From: Desulfobacterales bacterium
GTDB lineage: Bacteria > Desulfobacterota > Desulfobacteria > Desulfobacterales > C00003060
NCBI GenBank assembly: GCA_030668505.1
Contig: DAOUTV010000065.1
Span: forward strand, 1 to 7,793
DNA: 7,793 nt
Reading direction: 5' to 3'
The notes beneath the pieces were generated by a model, which was not told the origin of the DNA, ran no database searches, and saw nothing but the letters and a program-made list of their open reading frames with translations. Position numbers and translations under genes: made by a program. This document shows, piece by piece, positions 1 to 5,478 of this stretch. The number at the start of each line of letters is the position of its first letter. Position 1 is the first letter of the stretch.

Positions 1-987
1 ATGTGTAGAGAGGATGAGGGGGGTGCTTTTGTGAAACCAAAAGACAATATGAAAAGTACTGTGAAAGAATGCAAAACCGGATTTGAGACTCGCACGCATT
101 TCCGTGAGCAACTTCCCGGACTTGTCGAAAATATTGTGGAGAGCTGTTATGATAAGGAATGTTTCGAGCACATCGATGCCGAATTGATTCCTTCTCGGGA
201 GTCGGTTATTGATATGCTCAATCGCCTCCGAGAGATCCTTTTCCCCGGGTACTTCAACGAGGAAAAGATAGATCGTACTAATCTGAGATACCAAATAGGT
301 CGATCCGTTGATGTCCTGTTTGAAATCCTCTCACAACAGATTATCCGTAGTTTGCAGCATGATTGCCTTCGCTACGATCAACCTTGTGTCGAATGCGTCA
401 AACTGGGCTATGAAGAGGCTGTTAGAGCCCTGGAGTCGATCCCGAAAATCCGTAAGGTATTGGCCACGGACGTACATGCAGCATTTGATGGAGATCCGGC
501 GGCAACAGGTTACGACGAGATTGTTTTCAGCTATCCGGGGCTCTTTGCCATAACTGTTTACCGGATAGCCCACCAATTATTTGAGCAGCATATCCCCCTC
601 CTTCCCAGGATCATGACCGAATACGCCCACAGCGTTACAGGGATCGATATTCATCCGGGTGCCCGGATCGGAGAAAGTTTTTTCATTGATCACGGAACAG
701 GGGTTGTTATAGGTGAGACAACAGTGATCGGCAAGAATGTAAGGATTTATCAAGGTGTGACCCTTGGAGCCCTGTCGCTTCCAGGAGATGCCGGAGAACG
801 CCTGAGGGGAAAGCGGCGCCATCCCACTATCGAAGATGATGTAATTATTTACGCAGGAGCCACTATCCTGGGGGAAAAGGCCGTTATTGGAGCGCGCTCT
901 GTTATAGGAGGAAACGTATGGATTACCGAGCCGGTGCCGCCGGATACAAAGGTAGTCATGGAGGTTCCACGGTTGATCTACAAGTAG
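1..987 (+). CDS. cysE: Serine O-acetyltransferase, EpsC/CysE type
   Basis: Transfers acetyl from acetyl-CoA to L-serine, giving O-acetylserine for cysteine synthesis in the cytoplasm. Residues 1 to about 210 form a long helical N-terminal domain. A left-handed beta-helix of hexapeptide repeats follows from about 214 (GIDIHPGARIG, VVIGETTVIG). The expected catalytic residues are present: D216 in GIDIH, D230-H231 in FFIDHGTG, and H274 in RRHPTI. The gap between the two histidines is longer than in E. coli CysE, which is typical of the EpsC subgroup. The protein ends in RLIYK soon after the helix, without the acidic Ile-terminated tail that E. coli CysE uses to dock on CysK. The start is uncertain. 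ATG at 1 sits on the window edge, while GTG at 31 has a purine-rich GAGGGGGG upstream and would give 318 aa. The first ten codons look like translated ribosome binding site. Sixty bases separate it from cysK, probably one operon. Confidence 0.93.
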   Translation: MCREDEGGAFVKPKDNMKSTVKECKTGFETRTHFREQLPGLVENIVESCYDKECFEHIDAELIPSRESVIDMLNRLREILFPGYFNEEKIDRTNLRYQIGRSVDVLFEILSQQIIRSLQHDCLRYDQPCVECVKLGYEEAVRALESIPKIRKVLATDVHAAFDGDPAATGYDEIVFSYPGLFAITVYRIAHQLFEQHIPLLPRIMTEYAHSVTGIDIHPGARIGESFFIDHGTGVVIGETTVIGKNVRIYQGVTLGALSLPGDAGERLRGKRRHPTIEDDVIIYAGATILGEKAVIGARSVIGGNVWITEPVPPDTKVVMEVPRLIYK

Positions 988-1047
988 TTTGAACCCTATA
1001 TCAGACCCACTGGGCTTCTAAGTGTTCTTCCAAATAAGGAGGCTGAC

Positions 1048-1974
1048 ATGACGAAAATCTATATTGACATTGTAAAGACCATTGGAGACACGCCTATGGT
1101 CAGGTTGAATAAAATGGCGAAAGGTATAGAAGCAGAGGTCATTGCCAAATTGGAGTTTTTTAATCCTCTTGGAAGTGTGAAGGATCGAATAGGTGTCGCC
1201 ATGATCGAAGCGGCAGAACGCGAGGGACTGATTCGTCCAAATACCATTATTGTTGAACCTACGAGCGGAAATACCGGAATTGCCTTGGCCTTTGTTTGCG
1301 CTGCCAAGGGCTATCGTCTCTGTCTGACCATGCCCGATACCATGAGTATTGAGCGAAGAAAACTCTTAAGACATCTGGGGGCGGAACTGGTCCTGACCCC
1401 TGGAGCTAAAGGAATGAAGGGAGCCATTGCAAAGGCAGAAGAAATCTTATCAAACACGCAAGATGCCTACATGCCCAACCAGTTCAAAAATCCGGCAAAT
1501 CCCGAAATACACCGAAAAACCACTGCAGAAGAGATCTGGCGGGATACCAACGGCGGGGTGGACATCTTTGTTTCCGGGGTCGGGACCGGGGGGACCATTA
1601 CGGGGGTGTCCGAGGTCATCAAGGCCCGAAAACCTTCCTTCAGGGCGATTTCGGTGGAACCGGCAGACTCTCCTGTCCTTTCGGGGGGAAAACCCGGCCC
1701 CCATAAAATACAGGGGATCGGCGCAGGTTTTATACCCGATGTCTTGAATGTAAATATCATCGACGAAGTGATTAAGGTGACCAATGAAGATGCATTTGAG
1801 ACAGCAAGGCAACTCGCAAAAACAGAGGGCGTACTTTGTGGAATTTCCTCAGGGGCTGCGGTGTGGGCTGCCTTGCAGGCGGCAAAACGAACCGAAAATA
1901 GGGGCAAACAAATCGTCGTGGCGCTTCCAAGCACCGGTGAGCGGTATATGAGTACTGATCTGTTTATAGAGTGA
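1048..1974 (+). CDS. cysK: Cysteine synthase A (O-acetylserine sulfhydrylase)
   Basis: PLP enzyme that makes L-cysteine from O-acetylserine and sulfide in the cytoplasm. It is the step after the upstream acetyltransferase. The 308-aa length is normal for the family. Visible fold-type II motifs are the PLP lysine K45 in NPLGSVKDR, the substrate loop TSGNTG at 72-77, the phosphate-binding GTGGTITG at 179-186, and GISSG at 265-269, which contacts the PLP ring nitrogen. The C-terminus ERYMSTDLF matches the family ending. A full Shine-Dalgarno AAGGAGG at 1036-1042, five bases before ATG, fixes the start. CysK, CysM and cystathionine beta-synthase-like enzymes are close relatives. The length and its pairing with cysE favour CysK. 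In a sulfate reducer such an enzyme would draw on endogenous sulfide, which is an inference here. No strong terminator follows directly; the palindromic element at 2109-2254 may serve. Confidence 0.95.
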   Translation: MTKIYIDIVKTIGDTPMVRLNKMAKGIEAEVIAKLEFFNPLGSVKDRIGVAMIEAAEREGLIRPNTIIVEPTSGNTGIALAFVCAAKGYRLCLTMPDTMSIERRKLLRHLGAELVLTPGAKGMKGAIAKAEEILSNTQDAYMPNQFKNPANPEIHRKTTAEEIWRDTNGGVDIFVSGVGTGGTITGVSEVIKARKPSFRAISVEPADSPVLSGGKPGPHKIQGIGAGFIPDVLNVNIIDEVIKVTNEDAFETARQLAKTEGVLCGISSGAAVWAALQAAKRTENRGKQIVVALPSTGERYMSTDLFIE

Positions 1975-2108
1975 ACCCTGACTTTCGCAACATTAGGGTG
2001 AAGAAATCCATCTTTTTTTTGTAAAAAAATGCTTAATGTATGGAAATAAGAGATGTAAGAGGATAGACATAAAATTAGAATGATAAATCTTAAATTCGGA
2101 TTTAGAAT

Positions 2109-2254
2109 TCAATGTCATTAACTTAAGAACCGTTCCTTTAAGGTCCCCCTTTAAAAAAGGGGGATTTAGGGGGATTTTCAAACTCTTCAAAGAAATCCCC
2201 CCCGCCCCCCTTTAGAAAAGGGGGGAGATTTTGAGCTTAAGTTAATGACATTGA
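2109..2254. repeat. 146-bp palindromic MITE-like element
   Basis: The ends are a perfect 19-base inverted repeat, TCAATGTCATTAACTTAAG at 2109-2127 and its complement at 2236-2254. The inside is also palindromic about a centre near 2180-2190. Each half holds its own C/G hairpin (CCCCCTTT/AAAGGGGG at 2145-2163; CCCCCCTTT/AAAGGGGGG at 2205-2225), and GGGGGATTT at 2169-2177 pairs with AAATCCCCC at 2193-2201. The whole unit could form a branched cruciform. It has no coding capacity and no clear target duplication, so a non-autonomous element is inferred. It lies between convergent genes and could stop transcription from both sides. Such GGGGGATTT repeats recur in many bacterial genomes from memory; I could not check this. 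Confidence 0.7.
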
Positions 2255-2368
2255 CTATAATACGACTTATATCGTAACAGGTTACAGGTAAGGCAGATCA
2301 TTTTATCATAGCAAATTAGATACCAATGGTGTGGTTCAAAGGTGCTAATTTGGAGTGTGCAGCGTAAA

Positions 2369-2414
2369 GGATTTTCGCCGAGGCGTACACTGGGTACACC
2401 TCAGACGAAAATCC
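2369..2414. repeat. GAGGCGTAC-core hairpin repeat, copy 1
   Basis: A long imperfect hairpin. The outer stem GGATTTTCG (2369-2377) pairs with CGAAAATCC (2406-2414). The inner stem GAGGCGTAC (2380-2388) pairs with GTACACCTC (2394-2402) with one mismatch around a 5-base loop. It starts 46 bases past the stop codon of the DUF4198 gene and has no T-run on either strand, so it is not a standard intrinsic terminator. The core recurs after clpP (7645-7689) with a different outer stem that is still self-complementary, which argues for a repeat family kept for its fold. Confidence 0.6.
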
Positions 2415-2460
2415 CCTGAGAATACCGCTCAACAGGAAAAGAGCCATTTATGGATGGAAA

Positions 2461-3246
2461 CTACTTCATGTCGTGGAATTTGACCCAGAGAACCGCTCCC
2501 AGCTCGATATCCTTCTCCTCACCATTATGTTTCATCTTGGTGTCCGAGGTGTTCAGAGCTGCAAAACCCCACCAGCCTGCCTTTGGTGCCACATAGGTAA
2601 AGACACCGTTGCCGTCCGCCTTCACAGTTTGGGTCACCATGTAATCGGAAGGAGCGCTATACTTGCCATCCTTATTGTAGAACTCCACCTCCACCTCGGC
2701 ATAGGGCACAGGCTTGCCGTCAAGTTTGACGATCCCCTGAAAAGCATTACCGGTGTAAAGGCCATACGGTTTGGACAGCGGGACGATCTCAGTCTTAAGC
2801 CCAATCTCCTCGTCCCAGCCCTCATCATCACCAAAGGCGGTAACCACGGTTTTGGTGTAATGGACAATAAAGCAGTCTTCTGCCGGCTCCCAGTAGGGCT
2901 GTGGCACCATATAGAACATGTAAACACCGGGGCGCTTGACCTTGTAACTTGTGGTCCATGTCTGATGCTCCTTTGTCTTAGTCGATTTGAGAGAGCCCAA
3001 TAAGTCTTCCTTTTCACCATTGGCTACCACAGCAAACTTGGCAGGTTTAACCAGTTCCATGCCGTGCCCCTCAAAGGGATGCCAGAACATGAGATCCACG
3101 TTGATGTTGGTGTTTTCCCCCTGCATGACCATCTCGTCAGAGGGTATGACCATGCCGAAATGTGCTAAGGCGGAACCTGCCGCTGCAAGAGAAAGAATGA
3201 ACATGCCTACAGATGCCACTACTCCAACAAAATAACCTTTTTTCAT
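2461..3246 (-). CDS. Exported DUF4198 family protein (NikK-like, possible nickel binding)
   Basis: A 261-aa protein with a clear Sec signal peptide: MKKGYF, then a hydrophobic core at residues 5-24, with cleavage expected at ALA28. The mature chain would begin [13 protein letters not shown], the characteristic start of DUF4198 proteins. Members of this family (NikK) are known as periplasmic partners of Cbi/Nik ECF-type nickel transporters. Possible metal ligands are the new N-terminal H29, H56 and H61 in WHPFEGHG, and C125 and H129 in EDCFIVHY. The C-terminal part (about 160-255) looks like a beta-sandwich with [18 protein letters not shown] and [13 protein letters not shown] is supported by AAAGGAGG (3253-3260 on this strand) six bases upstream. 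No transporter genes lie in the window, so the nickel role rests on family knowledge. It stands alone between convergent and upstream spacers. Confidence 0.85.
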   Translation of the reverse strand: MKKGYFVGVVASVGMFILSLAAAGSALAHFGMVIPSDEMVMQGENTNINVDLMFWHPFEGHGMELVKPAKFAVVANGEKEDLLGSLKSTKTKEHQTWTTSYKVKRPGVYMFYMVPQPYWEPAEDCFIVHYTKTVVTAFGDDEGWDEEIGLKTEIVPLSKPYGLYTGNAFQGIVKLDGKPVPYAEVEVEFYNKDGKYSAPSDYMVTQTVKADGNGVFTYVAPKAGWWGFAALNTSDTKMKHNGEEKDIELGAVLWVKFHDMK

Positions 3247-3263
3247 TTGTTGCCTCCTTTTTT

Positions 3264-3284
3264 AAAAAAAAAGCCACTAGGCCT
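3264..3284 (-). promoter_or_regulatory. Terminator-like hairpin in the DUF4198 leader
   Basis: On the minus strand AGGCC-TAGT-GGCTT (3284 to 3271, one G-U pair) runs directly into nine T (3272-3264), then six A and the ribosome binding site. A short hairpin plus a T-tract in a 5' leader resembles an attenuator or intrinsic terminator. The stem is only five pairs, so it is weak. A further CATC-AGAA-GATG hairpin lies just upstream. The function is inferred. Confidence 0.3.
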
Positions 3285-3640
3285 GTCATCTTCTGATGAT
3301 TATTTGCCTTCGTGGCAGTATTGACGGTCTCGTAAAAAGCTAGATTATGCCGCTTCGTAGCACTGTAACCGAAAACAACTTGTCAATCATATCAAAAGGT
3401 TATGATTTAGTTATTTGAAAGTCAAAATTCCCACGTACGCATTGTATCAAATCAATATGTTACGATGCGCTAAAGGGGCAAGATACGACTTCTCACAAAT
3501 ACATCATTATTGATATGATTGGGGTTTCTACCCGTACAGCGAGCGGCTTCAGCAGCTCATTTGAATGTACGAATACTAGGTCAGAATACCTTTGTCAAGG
3601 ACTAAGAGAAGGTGTATAAATGAAGAGAGAATTAGCCCTG
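3285..3640. other. Gene-free stretch upstream of the DUF4198 gene
   Basis: I see no gene here. Contents are a repeat fragment at 3323-3339, a dyad AATCATA-N9-TATGATT at 3385-3407 that could be an operator, and on the minus strand a TTGACT with CATAAC 16 bases later (about 3400-3430) as a weak promoter guess for the DUF4198 gene. A 15-codon frame starting at ATG 3620 is too short to call. The dyad does not match the GTATGA-N16-TCATAC form of E. coli NikR sites. Confidence 0.4.
3323..3339 (+). repeat. TCTCGTAAAAAG dispersed repeat, half copy
   Basis: GACGGTCTCGTAAAAAG matches, with two differences, the reverse complement of 5310-5326 (GATGATCTCGTAAAAAG). There is no good partner arm here, so it looks like half of a palindromic repeat whose fuller copy lies before tRNA-Leu. 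I recall similar sequences from deltaproteobacterial spacers but could not verify this. Confidence 0.45.
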
Positions 3641-3649
3641 AAACTAATA

Positions 3650-3679
3650 AAGCACTCAGGCCTTAACTCCTAAGTGCTT
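3650..3679. terminator. Stem-loop beyond the tRNA-Pro remnant
   Basis: AAGCACT-C-AGG (3650-3660) pairs with CCT-A-AGTGCTT (3669-3679), giving ten pairs with one mismatch and an 8-base loop. On the minus strand it is followed by TTATTAGTTT, a poor T-tract. It could end a transcript running from tRNA-Pro on the minus strand. This is a tentative call. Confidence 0.3.
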
Positions 3680-3681
3680 GA

Positions 3682-3710
3682 AATTATTGGTTGGGGCGAG
3701 AGGATTTGAA
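3682..3710 (-). repeat. Degenerate copy of tRNA-Pro 3' end (att-like)
   Basis: The sequence GGGGCGAGAGGATTTGAA at 3693-3710 is identical to 3890-3907 inside tRNA-Pro. The match extends over the CCA end and the AATTAT flank with one substitution and one missing T. It covers CCA, the 3' acceptor strand and most of the T arm, then stops, so it is not a tRNA. This is the part of a tRNA that many integrative elements duplicate as an att site. A failed tandem tRNA duplication is the alternative. Confidence 0.6.
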
Positions 3711-3747
3711 TGCGCCGAGGGCGCACAAGCCTCTTTAGGGGATTGCT

Positions 3748-3870
3748 TTACCCGCCTCCGGCTGGCTCCGGCTTCAATTCCAGTTCATCAAGCCATTTAC
3801 GTCCTTGACCGGACTTCAGAAATTTCTCCCCTTTTCCTTGCTGACCTGTAATTGGGAAATTTCTCCTCAT
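3748..3870 (-). CDS. Possible 40-aa hypothetical ORF between tRNA-Pro copies
   Basis: A 40-codon frame reads from ATG (3870-3868) to TAA (3750-3748). It begins 14 bases after the CCA end of tRNA-Pro. The product starts [16 protein letters not shown] and ends [10 protein letters not shown], hydrophilic and basic with a WLDELEL stretch. No Shine-Dalgarno is visible in front of the ATG, and it lies wholly between the two tRNA-Pro 3' ends. It may be chance, or a scrap of a gene from a lost integrated element. I do not recognise it. Confidence 0.2.
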   Translation of the reverse strand: MRRNFPITGQQGKGEKFLKSGQGRKWLDELELKPEPAGGG

Positions 3871-3882
3871 GGAGAATAATTA

Positions 3883-3961
<79 letters not shown>

Positions 3962-3971
3962 TATTTTTTGT

Positions 3972-4000
3972 AGTTTATCATGCCTTTTTCATTGATTCAA
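3972..4000 (-). promoter_or_regulatory. Candidate promoter for tRNA-Pro
   Basis: On the minus strand TTGAAT (4000-3995) and TAAACT (3977-3972) are separated by 17 bases, each matching the sigma-70 consensus at four of six positions. Transcription would start a few bases before the tRNA 5' end at 3961. An A-rich run lies between. Confidence 0.35.
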
Positions 4001-4065
4001 CCGATAATCTGATCCTGTGGGCTTGGCCCTTACTTGGAGTATTGGAGTGCAGGTGTGTAGAAAAC

Positions 4066-4830
4066 TCACGGATGCTTCGTAAAGTAGTCCTCTATCCCTT
4101 TGCATATGGCTTCGGCAACGGCAGATATCACATTGGCCTTTTTAAGCTCCTTTTCGTCAGAAGGATGGCTCAGATGACCGATTTCGACTAAAATGGCCGG
4201 CATGTCCGCTCCTCGTAGGACCAAACAGGGAGCCTTGCGAACCCCTCTGTCTACGGTACTGAGTTTGGCTATCAAATGCCTGTGTACAAGTTTTGCAAGG
4301 ACCTGATTCTTTACCGTATATACCCCCTGAATGTAGTCCCACGGAACAGGTTTTTCGTACGTTTCCCGCGAGTCCCTCTGTTGTTGAGGGGGCTTGGAGC
4401 CTGCAGCAGTGCTATGACTGTGATGAAATATGACCACCCCGCGGGCTTGGTGTCGAAAGCCGCCCCCCGCATGAATACTAACAAAAATATCGGCATGGTA
4501 ATGGTTTGCTGCTGCGGTTCGATCTTCAATATCGATATTGTAATCGTCGTTACGGGTCAAATGGACTTCATAGGCGCCAAAAAGAATTTCCTTGATCTTC
4601 CGGGCGACCGACAGCGTCACATCCTTTTCAGCCAGACCGGAGGGTCCCACAGCACCCAGGTCATGACCCCCGTGCCCAGGGTCCAGCACAATGACTTTTC
4701 GGTGTGGCAACTCCTCTGATAGGGAGATGGCTTGGACTAAGGGTGCATTGTTGATAACCAACCCCAACACCAGCAAGGCAGGCCATATCAGGCTCAAAAT
4801 TGTTCGTTTGTGTCCCAGTATCTCAGTCAT
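4066..4830 (-). CDS. N-acetylmuramoyl-L-alanine amidase (Amidase_3), exported
   Basis: Zinc amidase that cuts the bond between N-acetylmuramic acid and the stem peptide of murein, as in cell separation or wall turnover. The 254-aa chain has a signal peptide or N-terminal anchor with a hydrophobic segment at about 11-32 and likely cleavage after LVQA34. The Amidase_3 domain then fills the rest. Zinc ligands expected for the family are H53 in LDPGHGG, E68 in LAEKD and H120 in SIHAGGG. The catalytic glutamate is E216 in ILVEIGHLSHPSDE. There is no AMIN domain and no added LysM or SPOR domain, so it is a minimal form, unlike E. coli AmiC. The start lacks a strong Shine-Dalgarno (AAGAGAT only), so it is less certain. 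The following gene on this strand is tRNA-Pro, with no functional link. The leader contains the structured segment 4897-4954. Confidence 0.92.
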   Translation of the reverse strand: MTEILGHKRTILSLIWPALLVLGLVINNAPLVQAISLSEELPHRKVIVLDPGHGGHDLGAVGPSGLAEKDVTLSVARKIKEILFGAYEVHLTRNDDYNIDIEDRTAAANHYHADIFVSIHAGGGFRHQARGVVIFHHSHSTAAGSKPPQQQRDSRETYEKPVPWDYIQGVYTVKNQVLAKLVHRHLIAKLSTVDRGVRKAPCLVLRGADMPAILVEIGHLSHPSDEKELKKANVISAVAEAICKGIEDYFTKHP

Positions 4831-4896
4831 AAAATTCGTATCTCTTGCCGGCAGAACTTTTAAAACCTAAAGTGATCGGTTCCAGGTTCAGGCCCG

Positions 4897-4954
4897 CCCT
4901 GGCGCTTCAGCTTAGTCTAAGCTACCAAGCCGGTAGTCCCGGTCTGGGCCAGGG
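4897..4954. other. Branched structured segment
   Basis: CCCTGGC (4897-4903) pairs with GCCAGGG (4948-4954). Inside lie a hairpin GCTT-C-AGCTTA-gtc-TAAGCT-acc-AAGC (4904-4930) and a small CCGG-tagtc-CCGG hairpin. The minus strand would carry it in the amidase leader. It matches no riboswitch I recognise and has no T-run. It could be a leader RNA, a protein site or a repeat. Confidence 0.35.
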
Positions 4955-5025
4955 GTTCAAGGTTCAAAGGTTATAGTCTACTTTACAAGGATTCAGGGTT
5001 GACAACCTTATAAATTGTTACCACA

Positions 5026-5132
5026 AAAGAAAGATTGAAAGCACGAAATAATTTCAAGGTTATCTTGTGTTGCGGCTTTACGCCTTGACAAGAGGCGTGC
5101 TCTCGTTCTTTCGTGATAATCTATCTTTCTTT
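5026..5132. repeat. 107-bp inverted-repeat element
   Basis: The arms are AAAGAAAGAT (5026-5035) with ATCTTTCTTT (5123-5132), and CACGAAA (5042-5048) with TTTCGTG (5109-5115), separated by a non-pairing stretch of six or seven bases. Inside is ACGCCT-tgacaag-AGGCGT (5080-5098). It has no coding content. It may be a small mobile element remnant or a structured leader. Confidence 0.4.
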
Positions 5133-5196
5133 ATGGTTCCGGCCTGTGCAGGATAAGGACAAGCCATTCATGTACAGCCTTTGGCCTCAATTCTTC

Positions 5197-5225
5197 TTGA
5201 CACTATTTGAGCTTGACATTATTTT
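5197..5225 (+). promoter_or_regulatory. Candidate promoter for tRNA-Leu-tig-clpP
   Basis: TTGACA at 5197-5202 and TATTTT at 5220-5225 have an ideal 17-base spacing. A second TTGACA at 5213-5218 with TACGGT at 5237-5242 (18 bases) may be an alternative. Transcription would begin about 130 bases before the tRNA. I see no other good sigma-70 site between here and tig. Confidence 0.4.
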
Positions 5226-5292
5226 AGAACAATTGGTACGGTGCCGCGTCTTTAGACACAGTGTTTCAGGATTTTGTAGCCGATTCTTTATT

Positions 5293-5326
5293 GATGGCTT
5301 CGCAAAAGACTTTTTACGAGATCATC
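5293..5326. repeat. TCTCGTAAAAAG palindromic repeat, fuller copy
   Basis: GATGGCTTCGCAAAAG (5293-5308) is an imperfect inverted partner of CTTTTTACGAGATCATC (5310-5326). The right arm matches 3323-3339 on the opposite strand with two differences. It lies in the leader between the candidate promoter and tRNA-Leu. Confidence 0.45.
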
Positions 5327-5364
5327 TTTATTATCCCTTTTACAGAAAATCAATATCCTCAAGT

Positions 5365-5452
5365 GCGAGAGTGGCGAAATTGGCAAACGCACTGGACTTA
5401 GGATCCAGCTCCTGTTTTGGGATTGGGGGTTCAAGTCCCCCCTCTCGCACCA
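5365..5452 (+). tRNA. tRNA-Leu (anticodon TAG)
   Basis: A class II tRNA of 88 bases with CCA encoded. The acceptor GCGAGAG pairs with CTCTCGC, with discriminator A. The anticodon stem-loop CTGGA-CTTAGGA-TCCAG gives TAG. The T arm GGGGG-TTCAAGT-CCCCC is perfect, and a long variable arm lies between as expected for leucine. Only 26 bases separate it from the tig start codon, so it is probably cut out of the 5' end of the tig transcript. Confidence 0.97.
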
Positions 5453-5478
5453 ACTGTGTTGCCTGAGAAAGGAATTTG

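Larger units (their letters stand above)
1975..2460. other. Convergent spacer between cysK and the DUF4198 gene
   Basis: This stretch holds no supportable gene. It contains a weak ACCCT/AGGGT pairing just after cysK followed by eight or more T at about 2012-2020, the palindromic element at 2109-2254, a 5-base dyad GTAAC-AG-GTTAC at 2274-2285, and an 8-base inverted repeat CAAATTAG (2312-2319) / CTAATTTG (2345-2352). The hairpin repeat at 2369-2414 follows. Both flanking genes end here, so the structures may be terminators or simply tolerated insertions. Confidence 0.6.
4831..5364. other. Divergent spacer between the amidase gene and tRNA-Leu
   Basis: There is no supportable gene here. An open frame at 5113-5466 runs through tRNA-Leu and is rejected. 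The stretch holds GGTTC direct repeats (4880-4890, 4954-4970), the structured segment 4897-4954, a palindrome GGTTG-A-CAACC at 4997-5007, the inverted-repeat element 5026-5132, two TTGACA boxes and the palindromic repeat 5293-5326. Confidence 0.6.

Noticed and set aside
1450..1934. Long minus-strand frames inside cysK
   Set aside because: They are antisense to a clear, complete cysK and have no family-like motifs.
2369..2414. Hairpin copy 1 as an ordinary intrinsic terminator
   Set aside because: The stem is strong but neither strand has a T-run after it.
2473..3003. 176-codon plus-strand frame opposite the DUF4198 gene
   Set aside because: It is a shadow of the minus-strand gene, which has a signal peptide, a ribosome binding site and family motifs.
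3385..3407. AATCATA-N9-TATGATT as a NikR site
   Set aside because: Spacing and half-sites differ from the known GTATGA-N16-TCATAC form. It is kept only as a generic dyad.
3620..3670. 15-codon frame starting MKRELALKL
   Set aside because: It is too short to support, has only a weak ribosome binding site and no match I recognise.
3693..3710. A second tRNA-Pro gene
   Set aside because: Only the CCA end, the 3' acceptor strand and part of the T arm are present; no anticodon or D arm follows.
5113..5466. 117-codon open frame on the plus strand
   Set aside because: It runs through the complete tRNA-Leu gene and has no recognisable domain or ribosome binding site.
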